Position numbers and translations under genes: made by a program
Notes under the pieces: generated by a model
What the model was told of the DNA's origin: nothing
Seen by the model: only the letters and a program-made list of their open reading frames with translations
Databases searched by the model: none
NCBI GenBank assembly: GCA_019649675.1
Contig: BOWN01000001.1
Location: 418,868 to 482,867, forward strand
DNA length: 64,000 bases
Source of the DNA: Cryomorphaceae bacterium
Lineage (GTDB): Bacteria; Bacteroidota; Bacteroidia; Flavobacteriales; UBA7430
Reading direction: 5' to 3'
Shown here: positions 33,904-45,370 of the stretch, in pieces
Numbering within the stretch: position 1 is the stretch's first letter
Layout of the letters: each line of letters begins with the position of its first letter

Positions 33904-34807
33904 ATATTAAAGAAACATTTACCAAGCATCTTTTCGATCTGCAAGACCAAATTTGAAAGGTCTTTAGAAGACGTCGATGGTAAGGCTAAGTTTGTTGAAG
34001 ATGCCTGGGAAAGAGAAGGTGGTGGTGGTGGAAAAACACGCGTTATTGCCAATGGAAAAGTCTTTGAAAAAGGCGGCGTAAATACTTCCATTGTTCACGG
34101 TGAGCTACCCGATACCTTTAAAGAAAAGTTTGGGGTAGACGAAGCTAATTTCTACGCTTGTGGCCTCTCTTTAGTGATTCATCCAAAAGTCCTAAAGTGC
34201 CAACTGTTCACGCCAACTGGCGTTATTTTGAAATGTACGATGGCAAAGGCAGTATTGTGAAACAATGGTTTGGTGGAGGTTCCGACCTTACCCCTTATTA
34301 TTTGGTAGAGGAAGATGCACTACATTTCCACCAGGTGATGAAAAACATGTGCGACAAGCACAATACCAACTACTACCCGAATTCAAAAAAGCCTGCGATA
34401 CTTATTTCTTCAATAGCCACAGAGATGAAACTCGTGGAATTGGTGGCATCTTCTACGATTATCTGCAAAAGACAAAAACATGTCTTGGGATAAGCTCTTG
34501 GCTTTCCAAATGGATGCTGGAAACTGCTTTTTAGAAGCCTATATTCCGATCGTTGAAAAACACAAAGAATGAAACATATACCGAAGAACAAAAATACTGG
34601 CAAGAGATTCGACGTGGGCGATACGTAGAATTCAATTTACTGCACGACAGAGGAACGCATTTCGGTATTAAAACCAAAGGAAGAACAGAGTCTATTTTAA
34701 TGAGTCTTCCTTCTACCGTTCGATGGGATTACGGTTTCCAAACAGAAAAAGATTCCGAGGAAGCCAAATTAATTCAAGTGCTTATGAATCCTCGTGAGTG
34801 GGTCTAA
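33900..34807 (+). CDS. hemF: Oxygen-dependent coproporphyrinogen-III oxidase, frameshifted
   Basis: Aerobic oxidative decarboxylation of coproporphyrinogen III, so this organism makes haem with oxygen. Seen are [48 protein letters not shown], the aerobic-type [19 protein letters not shown], and [18 protein letters not shown]. The start ATGAATATT gives [18 protein letters not shown]; breaks lie near 33955, 34160, 34385, 34480 and 34560. About 300 residues when repaired. Last gene of hemACDEF; it overlaps the convergent leuS stop by four bases. Confidence 0.95.
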
Positions 34808-37594
34808 TGATTGTTTCTAACAACAATATTAATGATCTTCTTAGGAACGATAATCACCTTTTAGGTGCCTTACCTTCTAAGTAGTGAATTGACTTTTCGT
34901 GTGCTAAGATTTGCTTTTCAATCTCTGCTCGATCCATATCCAAAGCATATTCAACTTTAAAACGCATTTTCCCATTAAAGGAAACCGGATACATATGAGA
35001 ACTTTCAACCAGGTGAGAAGCATCAAATGTTGGAAATTCCTGATAAGTAACACCATCGTTATGACCTAATTGCTCCCAAAGCTCCTCGGCAATGTGCGGC
35101 GCATAGGCTGATATTAATACAACCAATGGTTCCAAAATAGAACGCTTGTTACACTGCTGAGCTGTTAGTTCATTTACACAAACCATAAAGGTACTTACCG
35201 AAGTGTTAAAAGAGAAGGCTTCAATATCCTCACCAACTTTCTTAATGGTTTTATGAAGTGTTTTCAACTCTTCTTTAGTGGCCTCAGTATCTGTAACCGC
35301 AAAGTTTTCTTCTGCATCATGAAACAAACGCCACAACTTTCGCAAAAAGTTATTTACCCAGAAATACCATTAGTGTTCCATGGTTTAAATTGCTCTAGTG
35401 GTCCTAAAAACATTTCATACATCCGAAGTGTGTCAGCACCATATTTCTCAACAATTAAGTCTGGACTAACCACATTGTATTTAGACTTAGACATTTTCTC
35501 TACCTCTGCCCCACACTTATATGCTCCATCTTCGAGGATGAATTCAGCATTGGTAAAATCAGGTCGCCACGCTTTAAAGGCTGCCACATCTAAAACATCG
35601 TTTTCAACTAAATTTACATCTACATGAATCGCTGTAGTTTCATGCTGGTCTTTAAGCCCATAAGACACAAAAGTATTTGTATCCTTGACGCGGTAGGCAA
35701 AGTTTGAACGACCTAAAATCATTCCTTGATTAATCATCTTTTTAAATGGCTCTTGCTCAGAAACCAAGTCCATATCAAATAAAAATTTCATCCAGAATCG
35801 TGAATACAGTAGATGCCCCGTAGCGTGTTCAGAGCCTCCAATATAAAGATCAACATTCTTCCAATAGGACTGGGCTTCTTTAGAGACGAATTCCCCATCA
35901 TTATTAGCATCCATGTAGCGCAAGAAGTACCATGAAGATCCTGCCCAACCAGGCATGGTATTAGTGTCTAAGATATATCCTTCATCCGTTTTCCAATTTT
36001 CTGCTCTCGCCAAAGGTGGCTCACCATCTTCTGTAGGTAAATATTTCTCTACGGCAGGCAGAGTCAATGGCAGATTTTTATCGTCCATGGTTTTTGGTAT
36101 GCCATCTTCAAAATATATTGGGAAAGGCTCACCCCAGTATCTTTGACGCGAGAATATCGCATCGCGAAGACGGTATTGGATTTTACCATAACCCATTTCT
36201 TTTTCTTCGATCTTAGCAATAATGACTGCAGTAGCTTCCTTAACGTCTAATCCGTTTAAAAAATCTGAATTCATCATTGTGCCCACCTTTCCCTCATGAG
36301 GCTCCTCTGGGAAATTGCCTCCTGATATGACCTGAATAAGAGGTAAATCAAATTTCTTTGCAAAAGCAAAATCCCGGCTGTCATGAGCTGGAACTGCCAT
36401 AACAGCACCCGTTCCATAGCTTGCCAACACGTAATCACCAATCCAAACAGGAACTTTTGCACCTGTAAAAGGATTTTTTACGTAGGCGCCTGTAAATTGT
36501 CCGGAAACTGTTTTCACATCAGACATACGATCGCGTTCAGAACGCTTTTTTGTTTGATCAACATATTGCTGAACAGCTACTTTAAATTCATCGGTGGTAA
36601 TTCGAGAAACATATTCATGCTCGGGCGCCAGTGTCATATAAGACACACCAAAAATCGTATCAGGACGGGTGGTAAACACCTCTATTTCAAGTTTCTCATC
36701 TGCAGCAAGTACTTCGCTTTCTACCTCAAAACGAACGGAAGCGCCTTCCGATCGACCAATCCAATTTCTTTGTTGTTCTTTAATTGCGTCCGTCCAATCG
36801 AGGTTTTCCAAGCCATCAATTAAACGCTGTGCATAAGCCGTAATTCGCATCGACCATTGCATCATTTTCTTTTGTTCTACTGGGTGTCCACCACGTTCAG
36901 AAAGCCCGTCTTTTATTTCATCATTAGCTAAAACAGTCCCAAGTTCTGGGCACCAGTTCACCATAGTTTCCGATCGGTAAGCCAAACGGTACGCTAATAA
37001 AATTTCCTGTTTTTCAATGATTGATTTTGCATTCCATTCATCTGAGGTAAAGATATCTACTTCGTCACATTCTGCTTTAACATTGGCATTTCCTTCAGAT
37101 TCAAAATGCTGCACCAAAGTTTCAATAGGCTTTGCCTTATCTTCGTTCTTACAATACCAAGCATTAAAAATCTGCTTGAAAATCCACTGAGTCCATTTAT
37201 AATAATTTGGTTCACAGGTACGAACTTCCCTGTCCCAATCGAATGAAAAACCAATTTTATCCAATTGCTCTCTATAACGAGAAATATTTTTCTCCGTAGT
37301 AATGGCAGGATGTTGACCTGTTTGAATGGCATATTGTTCGGCAGGTAATCCAAACGCATCATAACCCATTGGGTGTAATACATTAAACCCTTTCAAACGC
37401 TTATAACGTGAGTAAATATCAGAAGCAATGTATCCCAACGGGTGACCTACATGTAATCCAGCTCCTGATGGGTAAGGAAACATGTCCAACACATAATACT
37501 TTGGTTTTTCAGGATTAACATCCACTTTAAAGGGCTTCTCCTCAGCCCATCGCTTCCGCCACTTTTTTTCAATACTTCTAAAATTGTATTCCAT
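34804..37594 (-). CDS. leuS: Leucyl-tRNA synthetase, frameshifted
   Basis: Charges tRNA-Leu. HIGH-type motif [10 protein letters not shown] near residue 45; editing-domain motif [28 protein letters not shown]; and the KMSKS motif [11 protein letters not shown] near residue 700. A break near 35350 splits off the anticodon-binding domain ([13 protein letters not shown] onward). A missing A at about 34855 removes the last residues; with it restored the end is [19 protein letters not shown], with stop at 34804. Restored length about 930 residues, normal. Confidence 0.95.
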
Positions 37595-37652
37595 AAGTTA
37601 ATTCCTAAAAAGCTTATTTACAAAAGCTTACTTAGAGGGTTTTTGTTGCGTC

Positions 37653-37660
37653 CAAAGATA
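37653..37660 (-). promoter_or_regulatory. Candidate -7 box of leuS
   Basis: TATCTTTG on the minus strand, 58 bases before the leuS ATG, fits TAnnTTTG. No clear TTG element lies upstream at the usual spacing, so this is weaker than the sdh site. Confidence 0.35.
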
Positions 37661-37736
37661 AGTTTTTTACACTAAATGATTCGTTAAAAACAGGAAATGC
37701 TAGCATATAACTGAAATTTTAAATCAAAACGAAAAA

Positions 37737-37859
37737 ATGAAAAATACCAAAGAAAGCAATTTATTATCTGCCAATATTTTTGGAACAACAAGAAAACAAA
37801 ATGCTTACTTATCAAACAAGCTTCAAGCAACAACTAATTTTAGTATTTTAGCTTTTTAA
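37737..37859 (+). CDS. Possible 40-residue small protein upstream of dnaG
   Basis: An ATG-started frame that begins MKNTKESNLLSANIFGTTRK and ends SILAF, then a TAA ten bases before the dnaG start. It fills much of the 275-base gap between leuS and dnaG. No motif or homology is recognised. A frame of this size can arise by chance in such AT-rich DNA, so the call is weak. Confidence 0.2.
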   Translation: MKNTKESNLLSANIFGTTRKQNAYLSNKLQATTNFSILAF

Positions 37860-37869
37860 AGCAATAAAA

Positions 37870-39796
37870 TTGATCCCTAAAGAAACCATAGATCTAATTT
37901 TCGAAACGGCACGCATAGATGAAGTCGTTGGTGATTTTGTACATCTTAAAAAACGTGGTGTCAATCTGCTTGGCAACTGTCCATTTCATGACGAGAAAAC
38001 GCCCTCTTTTACAGTCTCTCCAGCAAAAGGAATCTATAAATGCTTTGGTTGCGGGAAAGGGGGCAACGCTGTAAATTTCGTAATGGATCACGAACACTTC
38101 AGTTATCCTGAGGCACTTAAATATCTTGCAAATAAATACAACATCTTCATTGAAGAAACTGTTCGGACTCCAGAACAGGAAGAGGCTGCTAACGATAGAG
38201 AAAGTATGTTTATCGTTAGCAATATTGCAAATGAATATTTTCAGGATCAGCTTTTTAATTCTGATGAAGGGCGTGCCGTCGGCTTAAGTTATTTTAAAGA
38301 AAGAGGTTTTAGAGAAGACGTTCTGAAAAAGTTTCTTTTGGGCTACAGTCCTGAAAAAAGTGATGCTTTTAGTACGCACGCACTTAAAGAAGGATATAAA
38401 TTAGAATTTCTTGAAAAAACAGGCCTTACCATTCCAAAAGGATCTAGAAATTACGATCGTTTTCATGGCAGAGTAATGTTTCCTATACGCTCCTTGTCAG
38501 GAAGAGTGCTAGGGTTTGGCGGGAGGATCTTAAAAAGCAATGTAAAAGGCTGCAAAATACCTCAACTCTCCAGAAAGCGAAATTTATCACAAAAGTAAAG
38601 TGCTTTATGGCATGTACTACGCCAAAAATAGCATTGTAAAAAAAGATCGCTGTTTATTAGTTGAGGGATACACTGATGTGATTTCAATGTATCAGGCAGG
38701 AATTGAAAATGTAGTGGCCTCTTCTGGAACTTCACTTACTATAGATCAAATAAAACTGGTAAAAAGGTTTACTAATAACATCACCCTTCTATTTGACGGT
38801 GATGCTGCTGGACTTAAAGCTGCACTTCGTGGCGTTAATCTGATATTAGAAAAAGGTCTAAACGTAAAAATAGTGACGTTCCCAGACGGGGAAGACCCCG
38901 ATTCTTATGCCAAAAAAGTTAGTTCTGAAAAATTAGAAAACTATATAAATAGCGAAGCAAAAGACTTCATAGAATTCAAATGTTCATTGCTCTTAGAGGA
39001 AGCTAAGGAAGACCCTATAAAACGAGCAGAACTGATTAAGGATATAGCTTCAACTATTGCCCTTATACCCGACAACGTAGCCCGAACCGTATATGCACAA
39101 ACTTCCTCTAAAATACTGGATATAGAAGATCAGGTTGTGTTTGCAAGCATTGAACAGTCTCGATTAGGAAAAGCTAAGAGTAGTTCAAAACCAATGCAAG
39201 TTGTGTTTAGCAGCCCTAAACAAGGACAGAAGCTTGATGCAATAAGTACCAACTTAGAGGAGTCGACATTACTACGTTTAATAATTATTTACGGAACTTT
39301 TGTTTTGCATTTTGAATTTGAAAATGAAAATGGAGAGATCTCCGAGACAACCATTACAACAGCAGAATATGTTATCTCTGAATTAATCGAAGACGACATT
39401 CAATTTACACACCCAAAATATAACAAAATATACAGCGAGCTTATTAATTATTTTGGGCAATATGAAACGATTCCAAAAGAAAAATATTTCATACAACATC
39501 ACGATCCAGAAATTTCACAAACTGTATCTCAATTACTAAGCGACAAACATCAATTAAGCGATTGGGCAAAAAAAAACATTTTGGTTCCTACTGAAACAGA
39601 AAAGCTTAAAGATTTGGTTGTAGAAGCGATTATTAGATTAAAATCAAAAGTAGTAAAACTTAAAATTGAAAAAATGCTCGAACAAATGAAGAGCGATGAG
39701 CTTACTATTGATGAGCGAGTTAGTCACATGAATAATTTTCAAAAATTAACTAAACTCTCTATGTACATAGACAAAAAGCTCGGTAGAGAATGTTAG
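37870..39796 (+). CDS. dnaG: DNA primase, one frameshift
   Basis: Makes RNA primers for replication. The N-terminal zinc ribbon is GNCPFHDEKTPSFTVSPAKG then YKCFGCGKGG; the RNA-polymerase domain has FHGRVMFPIRSLSGRVLGFGGRIL; the TOPRIM core has CLLVEGYTDVISMYQAG and LLFDGDAAGLKAALRG with the DGD metal site. The frame breaks near 38555, between those two regions. The start appears as TTG (MIPKETIDLIFETARIDEVV); an ATG could be hidden by an error. The C-terminal helicase-binding region (about 420-640) is divergent, as usual. Restored length about 640. Confidence 0.94.
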
Positions 39797-39823
39797 CACA
39801 AGAGCTAAGCAACACTAATTTAA

Positions 39824-41537
39824 TTACAAAGTCTTTATATCCTTGACAACTAACTGAATACTTCGGTTTCCTTTCCATTCATTTTCCTGAATCGAATAAC
39901 AAATATCAAAAGCCAAGCCTTTACTTACATATTCCGAATGAAAGCCCAACTTAAATGCAATACCATTCATTTCAGATAACTTTTCCTTTTCGGTGCACAT
40001 ATGCAATTTAAGATGTTCATTGTCTAAACCTACTGCCTTGCTGTAGCCACGGTCCATAACATTTTTAGTAACAAACAAAGGAGACATATTTTCAGGGCCA
40101 AAAGGTTCAAATTGCTTCAATATATTGTTAAAGCCAGTTGTGATATCTGAAAAGTCAAGTTCTGCGTCTATTTCTATGACTTCTGTTTTTTGAGCTTCAG
40201 TAATTCTTTCAGACACAACTTTATCGAATGCAGCTTTAAAAAATTCATAATTTTCTTCCCGTATCGACAATCCTGCCGCATATTTATGGCCTCCAAATTG
40301 CTCAATATATGCACTGCATGCCTCTAAAGCTTCAAATACATCGAAGCCCTTTACAGAACGGACTGAAGCAACCAAATATTTCTTAGATTTTGTAAAAACT
40401 ACTGTTGGTCTATAATAAGTTTCAATTAACCTTGAAGCTACGATTCCAATAACACCTTTATGCCATTCTGGATGATAAACAACTGTAGAAGCATTTTGCT
40501 CTTCTTTTTGCTTTTTTATCTGAGCTAGTGCTTCCTTTGCAATACGCTGATCTTCTGATCTTCGCTCCGTATTGTATTCTTCTATTTCATTAGCTGTTTT
40601 TACTGCTTGTTCCTCATTTTGTTCAATCAATAAACTCACAGCATTATGTGCATGCTTCATGCGTCCAGCTGCGTTTTATTCGAGGCGCTATGGTAAACAC
40701 AACATCAGTTATATTCATCGCCCCAAAGTGCTTATGCTCGCGCATTAAGGCCTTCATTCCTATACGGGGATTTTCATTTAAATTTTTTAAGCCATAAAAA
40801 GCTAAAACCCTATTTTCTTCAACAATAGGAACAATATCTGCACCTATAGCAACAGCAACCAGATCGAGATATTGGAAAGCCATTGATTCATCTAAACCCT
40901 GATGTTTAAGGTAAGCTTGAATGAGTTTAAACCCAACACCACAACCACATAATTCTTTAAATGGATAAGTACAGTCTACTCTTTTTGGATCTAGAACTGC
41001 AATGGCATCTGGCAAATGTTCTCCGGGTCGATGATGATCGCAAATGATCAGATCTAAACCTTTTGATTTGGCATAAGCTACTTTTTCAACTGCTTTTATA
41101 CCACAATCTAAACTTATCATCAGGGTTATCCCTTTATCAATTGCGTCATCAATTCCTTTATAAGAAATTCCATATCCTTCTGAATCTCGATCGGGAATAT
41201 AATAATCACAATTTGCATTTTGACTCTTTAAAAAAAGGTACATCATGCTAACGGAAGTTGTGCCATCAACATCATAGTCACCATAAACGCGAATCTGCTC
41301 TTTTGAAGTCATTGCCTTAAGTAGTCTTGAGACAGCCTTATTCATGTCTTTCATTAAAAAAGGATCGTGCAACATGGACAATTGAGGGCGAAAAAATGTT
41401 TTTGCTTTTTCAAAAGTATCAATCCCTCTATCTATCAAAAGAGCACAAATTTTCTTAGAAACGTCGAGCGATTTTTTAAGCTCGAATATTTTTTGCGTGT
41501 CAGGCGATGGCTTAAGTTTCCAAATTTTTTGCTTCAT
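39824..41537 (-). CDS. recJ: Single-stranded-DNA-specific exonuclease RecJ, one frameshift
   Basis: 5'-to-3' exonuclease for recombination and repair. DHH-family motifs are VYGDYDVDGTTSVSMMYLFL, ISLDCGIKAVE, ICDHHRPGEHLPDAIAVLDP and, after repair, RINAAGRMKHAHNAV; the DHHA1 domain has VVYHPEWHKGVIGIVASRL and FGGHKYAAGL. One extra A near 40660 breaks the frame. I place the start at the ATG at 41537 (MKQKIWKLKP) because the open frame upstream is the tail of rsmI. Length about 570 residues. Confidence 0.94.
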
Positions 41538-41571
41538 AGGTTTTTCGTTGTTGTAAAAATAGAGCGTTGAC

Positions 41572-42239
41572 TTATTTTTACCTTCTAAAACAATTACGAA
41601 TTCACCTTTTGGAGCTTTGTTCGTAAAGTGAAGAATCAATTCATTAACCGTGCCTCTAATAGTTTCTTCAAACTTTTTTGAGAGCTCTCTACTAACAGAC
41701 AATCTTCTGTCTCCACCAACAAATTCCTGGAGCTGAGATAAGGTCTTAACTATTTTATGTGGAGATTCATAAAAAACGATTGTCCTGGTTTCTTCAGACC
41801 ATAGCTTTAATCTGGTTTGTCTGCCTTTTTTGGAGGTAAAAAGCCTTCAAAAATAAATCGATCTGTAGGAAATCCCGATTGCACCAAGGCAGGAACTAAA
41901 GCTGTTGCACCGGTAAACACTCTGTTTCTAATCCCTCTTCCACACAGGCTCTGACTAATAAAAATCCCGGATCAAAATTCCAGGCGTACCAGCATCCGAA
42001 ATCAAGGCAATTTTAATTCCAAGTTTTAATTTGTCAATCATTTTATCAAGAACCTTATGTTCGTTGTGCATATGAAACGATTGCATAGGCGGTTTGATGT
42101 CAAAATGCTTTAATAACTTTCCTGAAGTTCGCGTATCTTCAGCTAAAATAAGATCTACTTGATTAAGTATTCGAACAGAACGAAACGTGATATCTTCTAA
42201 ATTACCTATAGGCGTTGGCACCAAAAATAGTTTTGACAT
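41572..42239 (-). CDS. rsmI: 16S rRNA (cytidine-1402-2'-O)-methyltransferase, frameshifted
   Basis: SAM-dependent methylase of the ribosomal decoding centre. The N-terminus is KLFLVPTPIGNLEDITFRSV, followed by ILAEDTRTSGKLLKHF and IALISDAGTPGI; the C-terminal part (41580-41740) has FVGGDRRLSVSRELSKKFEE and the TRGTVNEL-like RGTVNELILHF. Frame breaks lie near 41975, 41935, 41855 and 41705. As printed, the last frame runs into recJ without a stop; adding one A at the run near 41575 gives VLEGKK and a stop at 41572, the usual end. About 223 residues. Confidence 0.9.
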
Positions 42240-42325
42240 AATCTTTTATTTGTACAAACAAATTAAGCAAAAATAGGATTCTACAGAGCGATTTTATTAG
42301 ATTTGTTTAAATAAAAACAAATTGA

Positions 42326-42901
42326 ATGTTTCTTGAAACTCCCGATAGTAATAAACAAAAAAAAGGCTGGATCGAAGTCATATGCGGATCTATGTTTTCT
42401 GGAAAAACAGAAGAGCTTATACGTAGATTAAAAAGAGCGCAATTTGCAAAACAAAGAATTGAAATATTTAAGCCAGCTATTGATATACGCTATGATAAGG
42501 AAAAAGTGATTTCTCACGACTTAAATGAAATCAATTCAACGCCTGTTAGCTCTTCTTCTAAAATTTTAGACTTAATTGATGAAGTAGATGTGATTGGTAT
42601 TGACGAAGCTCAATTTTTCGACAATGAACTTCCTCATGTATGCGCTACTCTTGCAAAAAATGGTGTGCGCGTCATTGTTGCAGGGCTTGACATGGACTAT
42701 CTTGGAAATCCTTTTGGCCCCATTCCTAATTTGATGGCAAATGCTGAGTTTGTTTCAAAGGTTCACGCCATTTGTGTTGATTGTGGTGACTTGGCTATTC
42801 ATTCAAATCGAATAGTCGCATCAAAAGATTTAGTACATTTAGGAGAGCAGGAAGAATATGAGGCTTTATGCCGCTCTTGTTTTATCCTAAAGAATTCATA
42901 A
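42326..42901 (+). CDS. tdk: Thymidine kinase
   Basis: Salvage kinase for thymidine, 191 residues. P-loop [19 protein letters not shown], the DEAQFF motif of the second nucleotide site, and [19 protein letters not shown] are typical of type II thymidine kinase. A structural zinc site is formed by CVDCGD and CRSC. Frame intact. The murF-alr gene starts three bases after its stop, so the two are probably co-transcribed. A TAGATTTG box at 42298-42305 could be its -7 element. Confidence 0.95.
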   Translation: MFLETPDSNKQKKGWIEVICGSMFSGKTEELIRRLKRAQFAKQRIEIFKPAIDIRYDKEKVISHDLNEINSTPVSSSSKILDLIDEVDVIGIDEAQFFDNELPHVCATLAKNGVRVIVAGLDMDYLGNPFGPIPNLMANAEFVSKVHAICVDCGDLAIHSNRIVASKDLVHLGEQEEYEALCRSCFILKNS

Positions 42902-42904
42902 TTA

Positions 42905-45361
42905 ATGAGTAGCTTTTCCTATAGCATTGAACAATTAGCAAAGTTTTGCGGTGCACAATTTAAAGGTGCTAATGCTAAGGCCCACATTTCACAATTAATT
43001 ATTGATAGTAGAAAAGCAAAAGATTTTAGCACGCATCTTTTTATAGCCATCAAAGGATCTCGTCATGATGGACATAATTTTATTAAAGACTTATACAAAA
43101 GAGGGTGCCGTAATTTTTTAATTAGCCAGCCAAATTTTAATAGGTCTGATTACCCTGAAGGAAACTTTCTCATAACTTCTAACAGCCTTTTTGCCTTTCA
43201 GGATTTAGCTAGAAATCACCGACTTCAATTTAATATTCCAATTATTGGAATTACTGGTAGTAATGGAAAAACAATTGTTAAAGAGTGGCTAAACACCTGC
43301 CTAAAAAAAAACTATAACACATGTAAAAGTCCAAAAAGCTACAACTCTCAAGTAGGGGTTGGCCTATCTGTTATAGGGCTAAAACAAGACCATGAAATCG
43401 GCATTTTTGAAGCAGGCATATCTCAAAAAGGCGAAATGATGCGCCTTAAAAACATCATTCAACCGAGCATTGGAATATTTACCAATATAGGACAAGCTCA
43501 TTCTGAAAATTTTGAATCGTTAAAAGAAAAAACAAGAGAAAAAGCCTCACTTTTTACAGAAGTCAAAAAACTTGTGTATTGTAAAGACCATAAAGAAATA
43601 CATGAAGTAGCAATCTGGTATTAATAATGCACAACTATACGATTGGTCTTCTAAAGACAATAGTGCCTTTTTGTATGTAAAAAACATCAGTCAAAAAGCG
43701 GATAAATCTACCCTGACTCTTATTCATAATAACACAGAAAAAGTATTTTATATTCCATTTAATGACAAGGCTTCCACCGAAAATTGTTTGCATGTTATCT
43801 GTACTTTAATTTCATTAAATATTCCATCTCAAAAAATACAAAATGGACTAGATGAGCTTCAACCCATTGCAATGCGAATGGAACTTAAAGAAGCAAAGGG
43901 TAATAGTTTATTAATTAACGACGCATACAGCTCTGATCTAGATTCAATTAAAATAGCACTTGATTTCCTTCAACAGCAAAGTGGTAATGCTAAAAAGGTT
44001 GTAATCCTTTCTGACTTAGATCAAACAGGAATGAAAAATAGCGTACTTTTTCCAAAATTAATAGCTCTTTTAGAAACCCATGAGGTTGAACATGTTATTG
44101 GAATTGGAGAGGCCTTTTTTGACTCAAAGCATCTTTTTTCGAACTGCTCTTGCTATAAAAACACGGATCAATTTATAGAAAACATCTCTCTTTTTAACTT
44201 AAATAATTCAGCCATATTATTAAAGGGAGCGAGGCGGTTTAAATTTGAAAAAATCGCAAAAATTCTTGAACAAAAAAATCATGAAACGCTATTAGAGGTT
44301 AATTTAAATGCAATTTCTGAAAACTTTCACTTCTACAAAGGACTCCTAAAAAAAGAGACTAAAGTTATGGTAATGGTCAAAGCTTTTTCTTACGGTAATG
44401 GCTCTTATGAAATTGCACATCATTTAGAATACCACAATGCAGACTACCTAGCCGTAGCATACATAGATGAAGGTGTTGCTCTGCGTAAAAAGGGGATAAC
44501 AACTCGAATCATGGTACTCAATGTAAAGGGATCTCAATTTAACGAACTCATAAACAACTGTCTTGAACCAGAAATATACAGCTTCAAACAACTCAAAACA
44601 CTGCAAGTAGAATTAAAAAAATTAAACCTAAAAAATTACCCTATTCACCTAAAGGTCGATACGGGAATGCGAAGGTTAGGCTTTGAAAGTCATGAAATAA
44701 AAACCCTCATTTCATTGATTTCTAAACAGCAAGAAATTCAAATTGCTTCTGTTTTTAGTCATCTTGCCAGCAGTGAAAATAGCCTAGACAAGAGTTTCAC
44801 ATCAAGGCAAATAGATCAATTTACTTCTATATGCAATGACATCGAAGCACAGACTAATAATCCTATTTTAAAGCATATTTTAAATTCATCTGGAATTATA
44901 AACTATCCAGAAGCCCAGTTCGATATGGTGAGGTTAGGAATTGGTTTATATGGAATTGGTGATGAAAAACTTCAAAATTGTAGTTCATTAAAATCTACAA
45001 TCTCACAAATTAAAGATGTCCCTGCAGGTGAGAGTATAGGCTATAACAGATCATACTTTACCGATAAAGCTACTCGAATTGCAATTATTGCTATCGGCTA
45101 CGCTGATGGATTAAACAGAGCATTAAGTAATAAAAAGGATGCGTATATATTCGTGGGGAAAAAGCTGATATTATTGGAAACATATGTATGGACATGTGTA
45201 TGGTAGACATTAGCCATATTGAGGCAAAAGAAGGGGATGAGGTAATTATCTGGAATACACAAAAACACATTCTAAATATAGCAGAGAAACTTAATACAAT
45301 TCCATATGAGGTTTTAACAAATGTTTCTCAAAGAGTTAAAAGAGTGTTTGTTAAAGAATAG
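42905..45361 (+). CDS. murF-alr: Bifunctional MurF ligase/alanine racemase, frameshifted
   Basis: Fusion of two peptidoglycan-precursor enzymes, a Bacteroidota arrangement. The MurF half has DSRKAKDFSTHLFIAIKG, P-loop GITGSNGKTIVKEWL, FEAGISQKGEM, IGIFTNIGQAH and LLINDAYSSDLDSI. The racemase half begins about 44290 with LEVNLNAISENFHFY; the PLP Lys is in MVMVKAFSYGNGSYE, and HLKVDTGMRRLGF, SVFSHLASSE, RLGIGLYGI and ICMDMCMVDIS follow. Frame breaks lie near 43615 and 45150; end QRVKRVFVKE at 45361. It makes D-alanine and adds D-Ala-D-Ala to the UDP-MurNAc-tripeptide. About 818 residues. Confidence 0.93.
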
Positions 45362-45370
45362 TGAGGCTTA

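Noticed and set aside
36383..36823. 146-codon plus-strand open frame inside leuS
   Set aside because: Lies wholly over conserved LeuS editing-domain sequence on the other strand; Cys/His-rich composition is a shadow of that coding.
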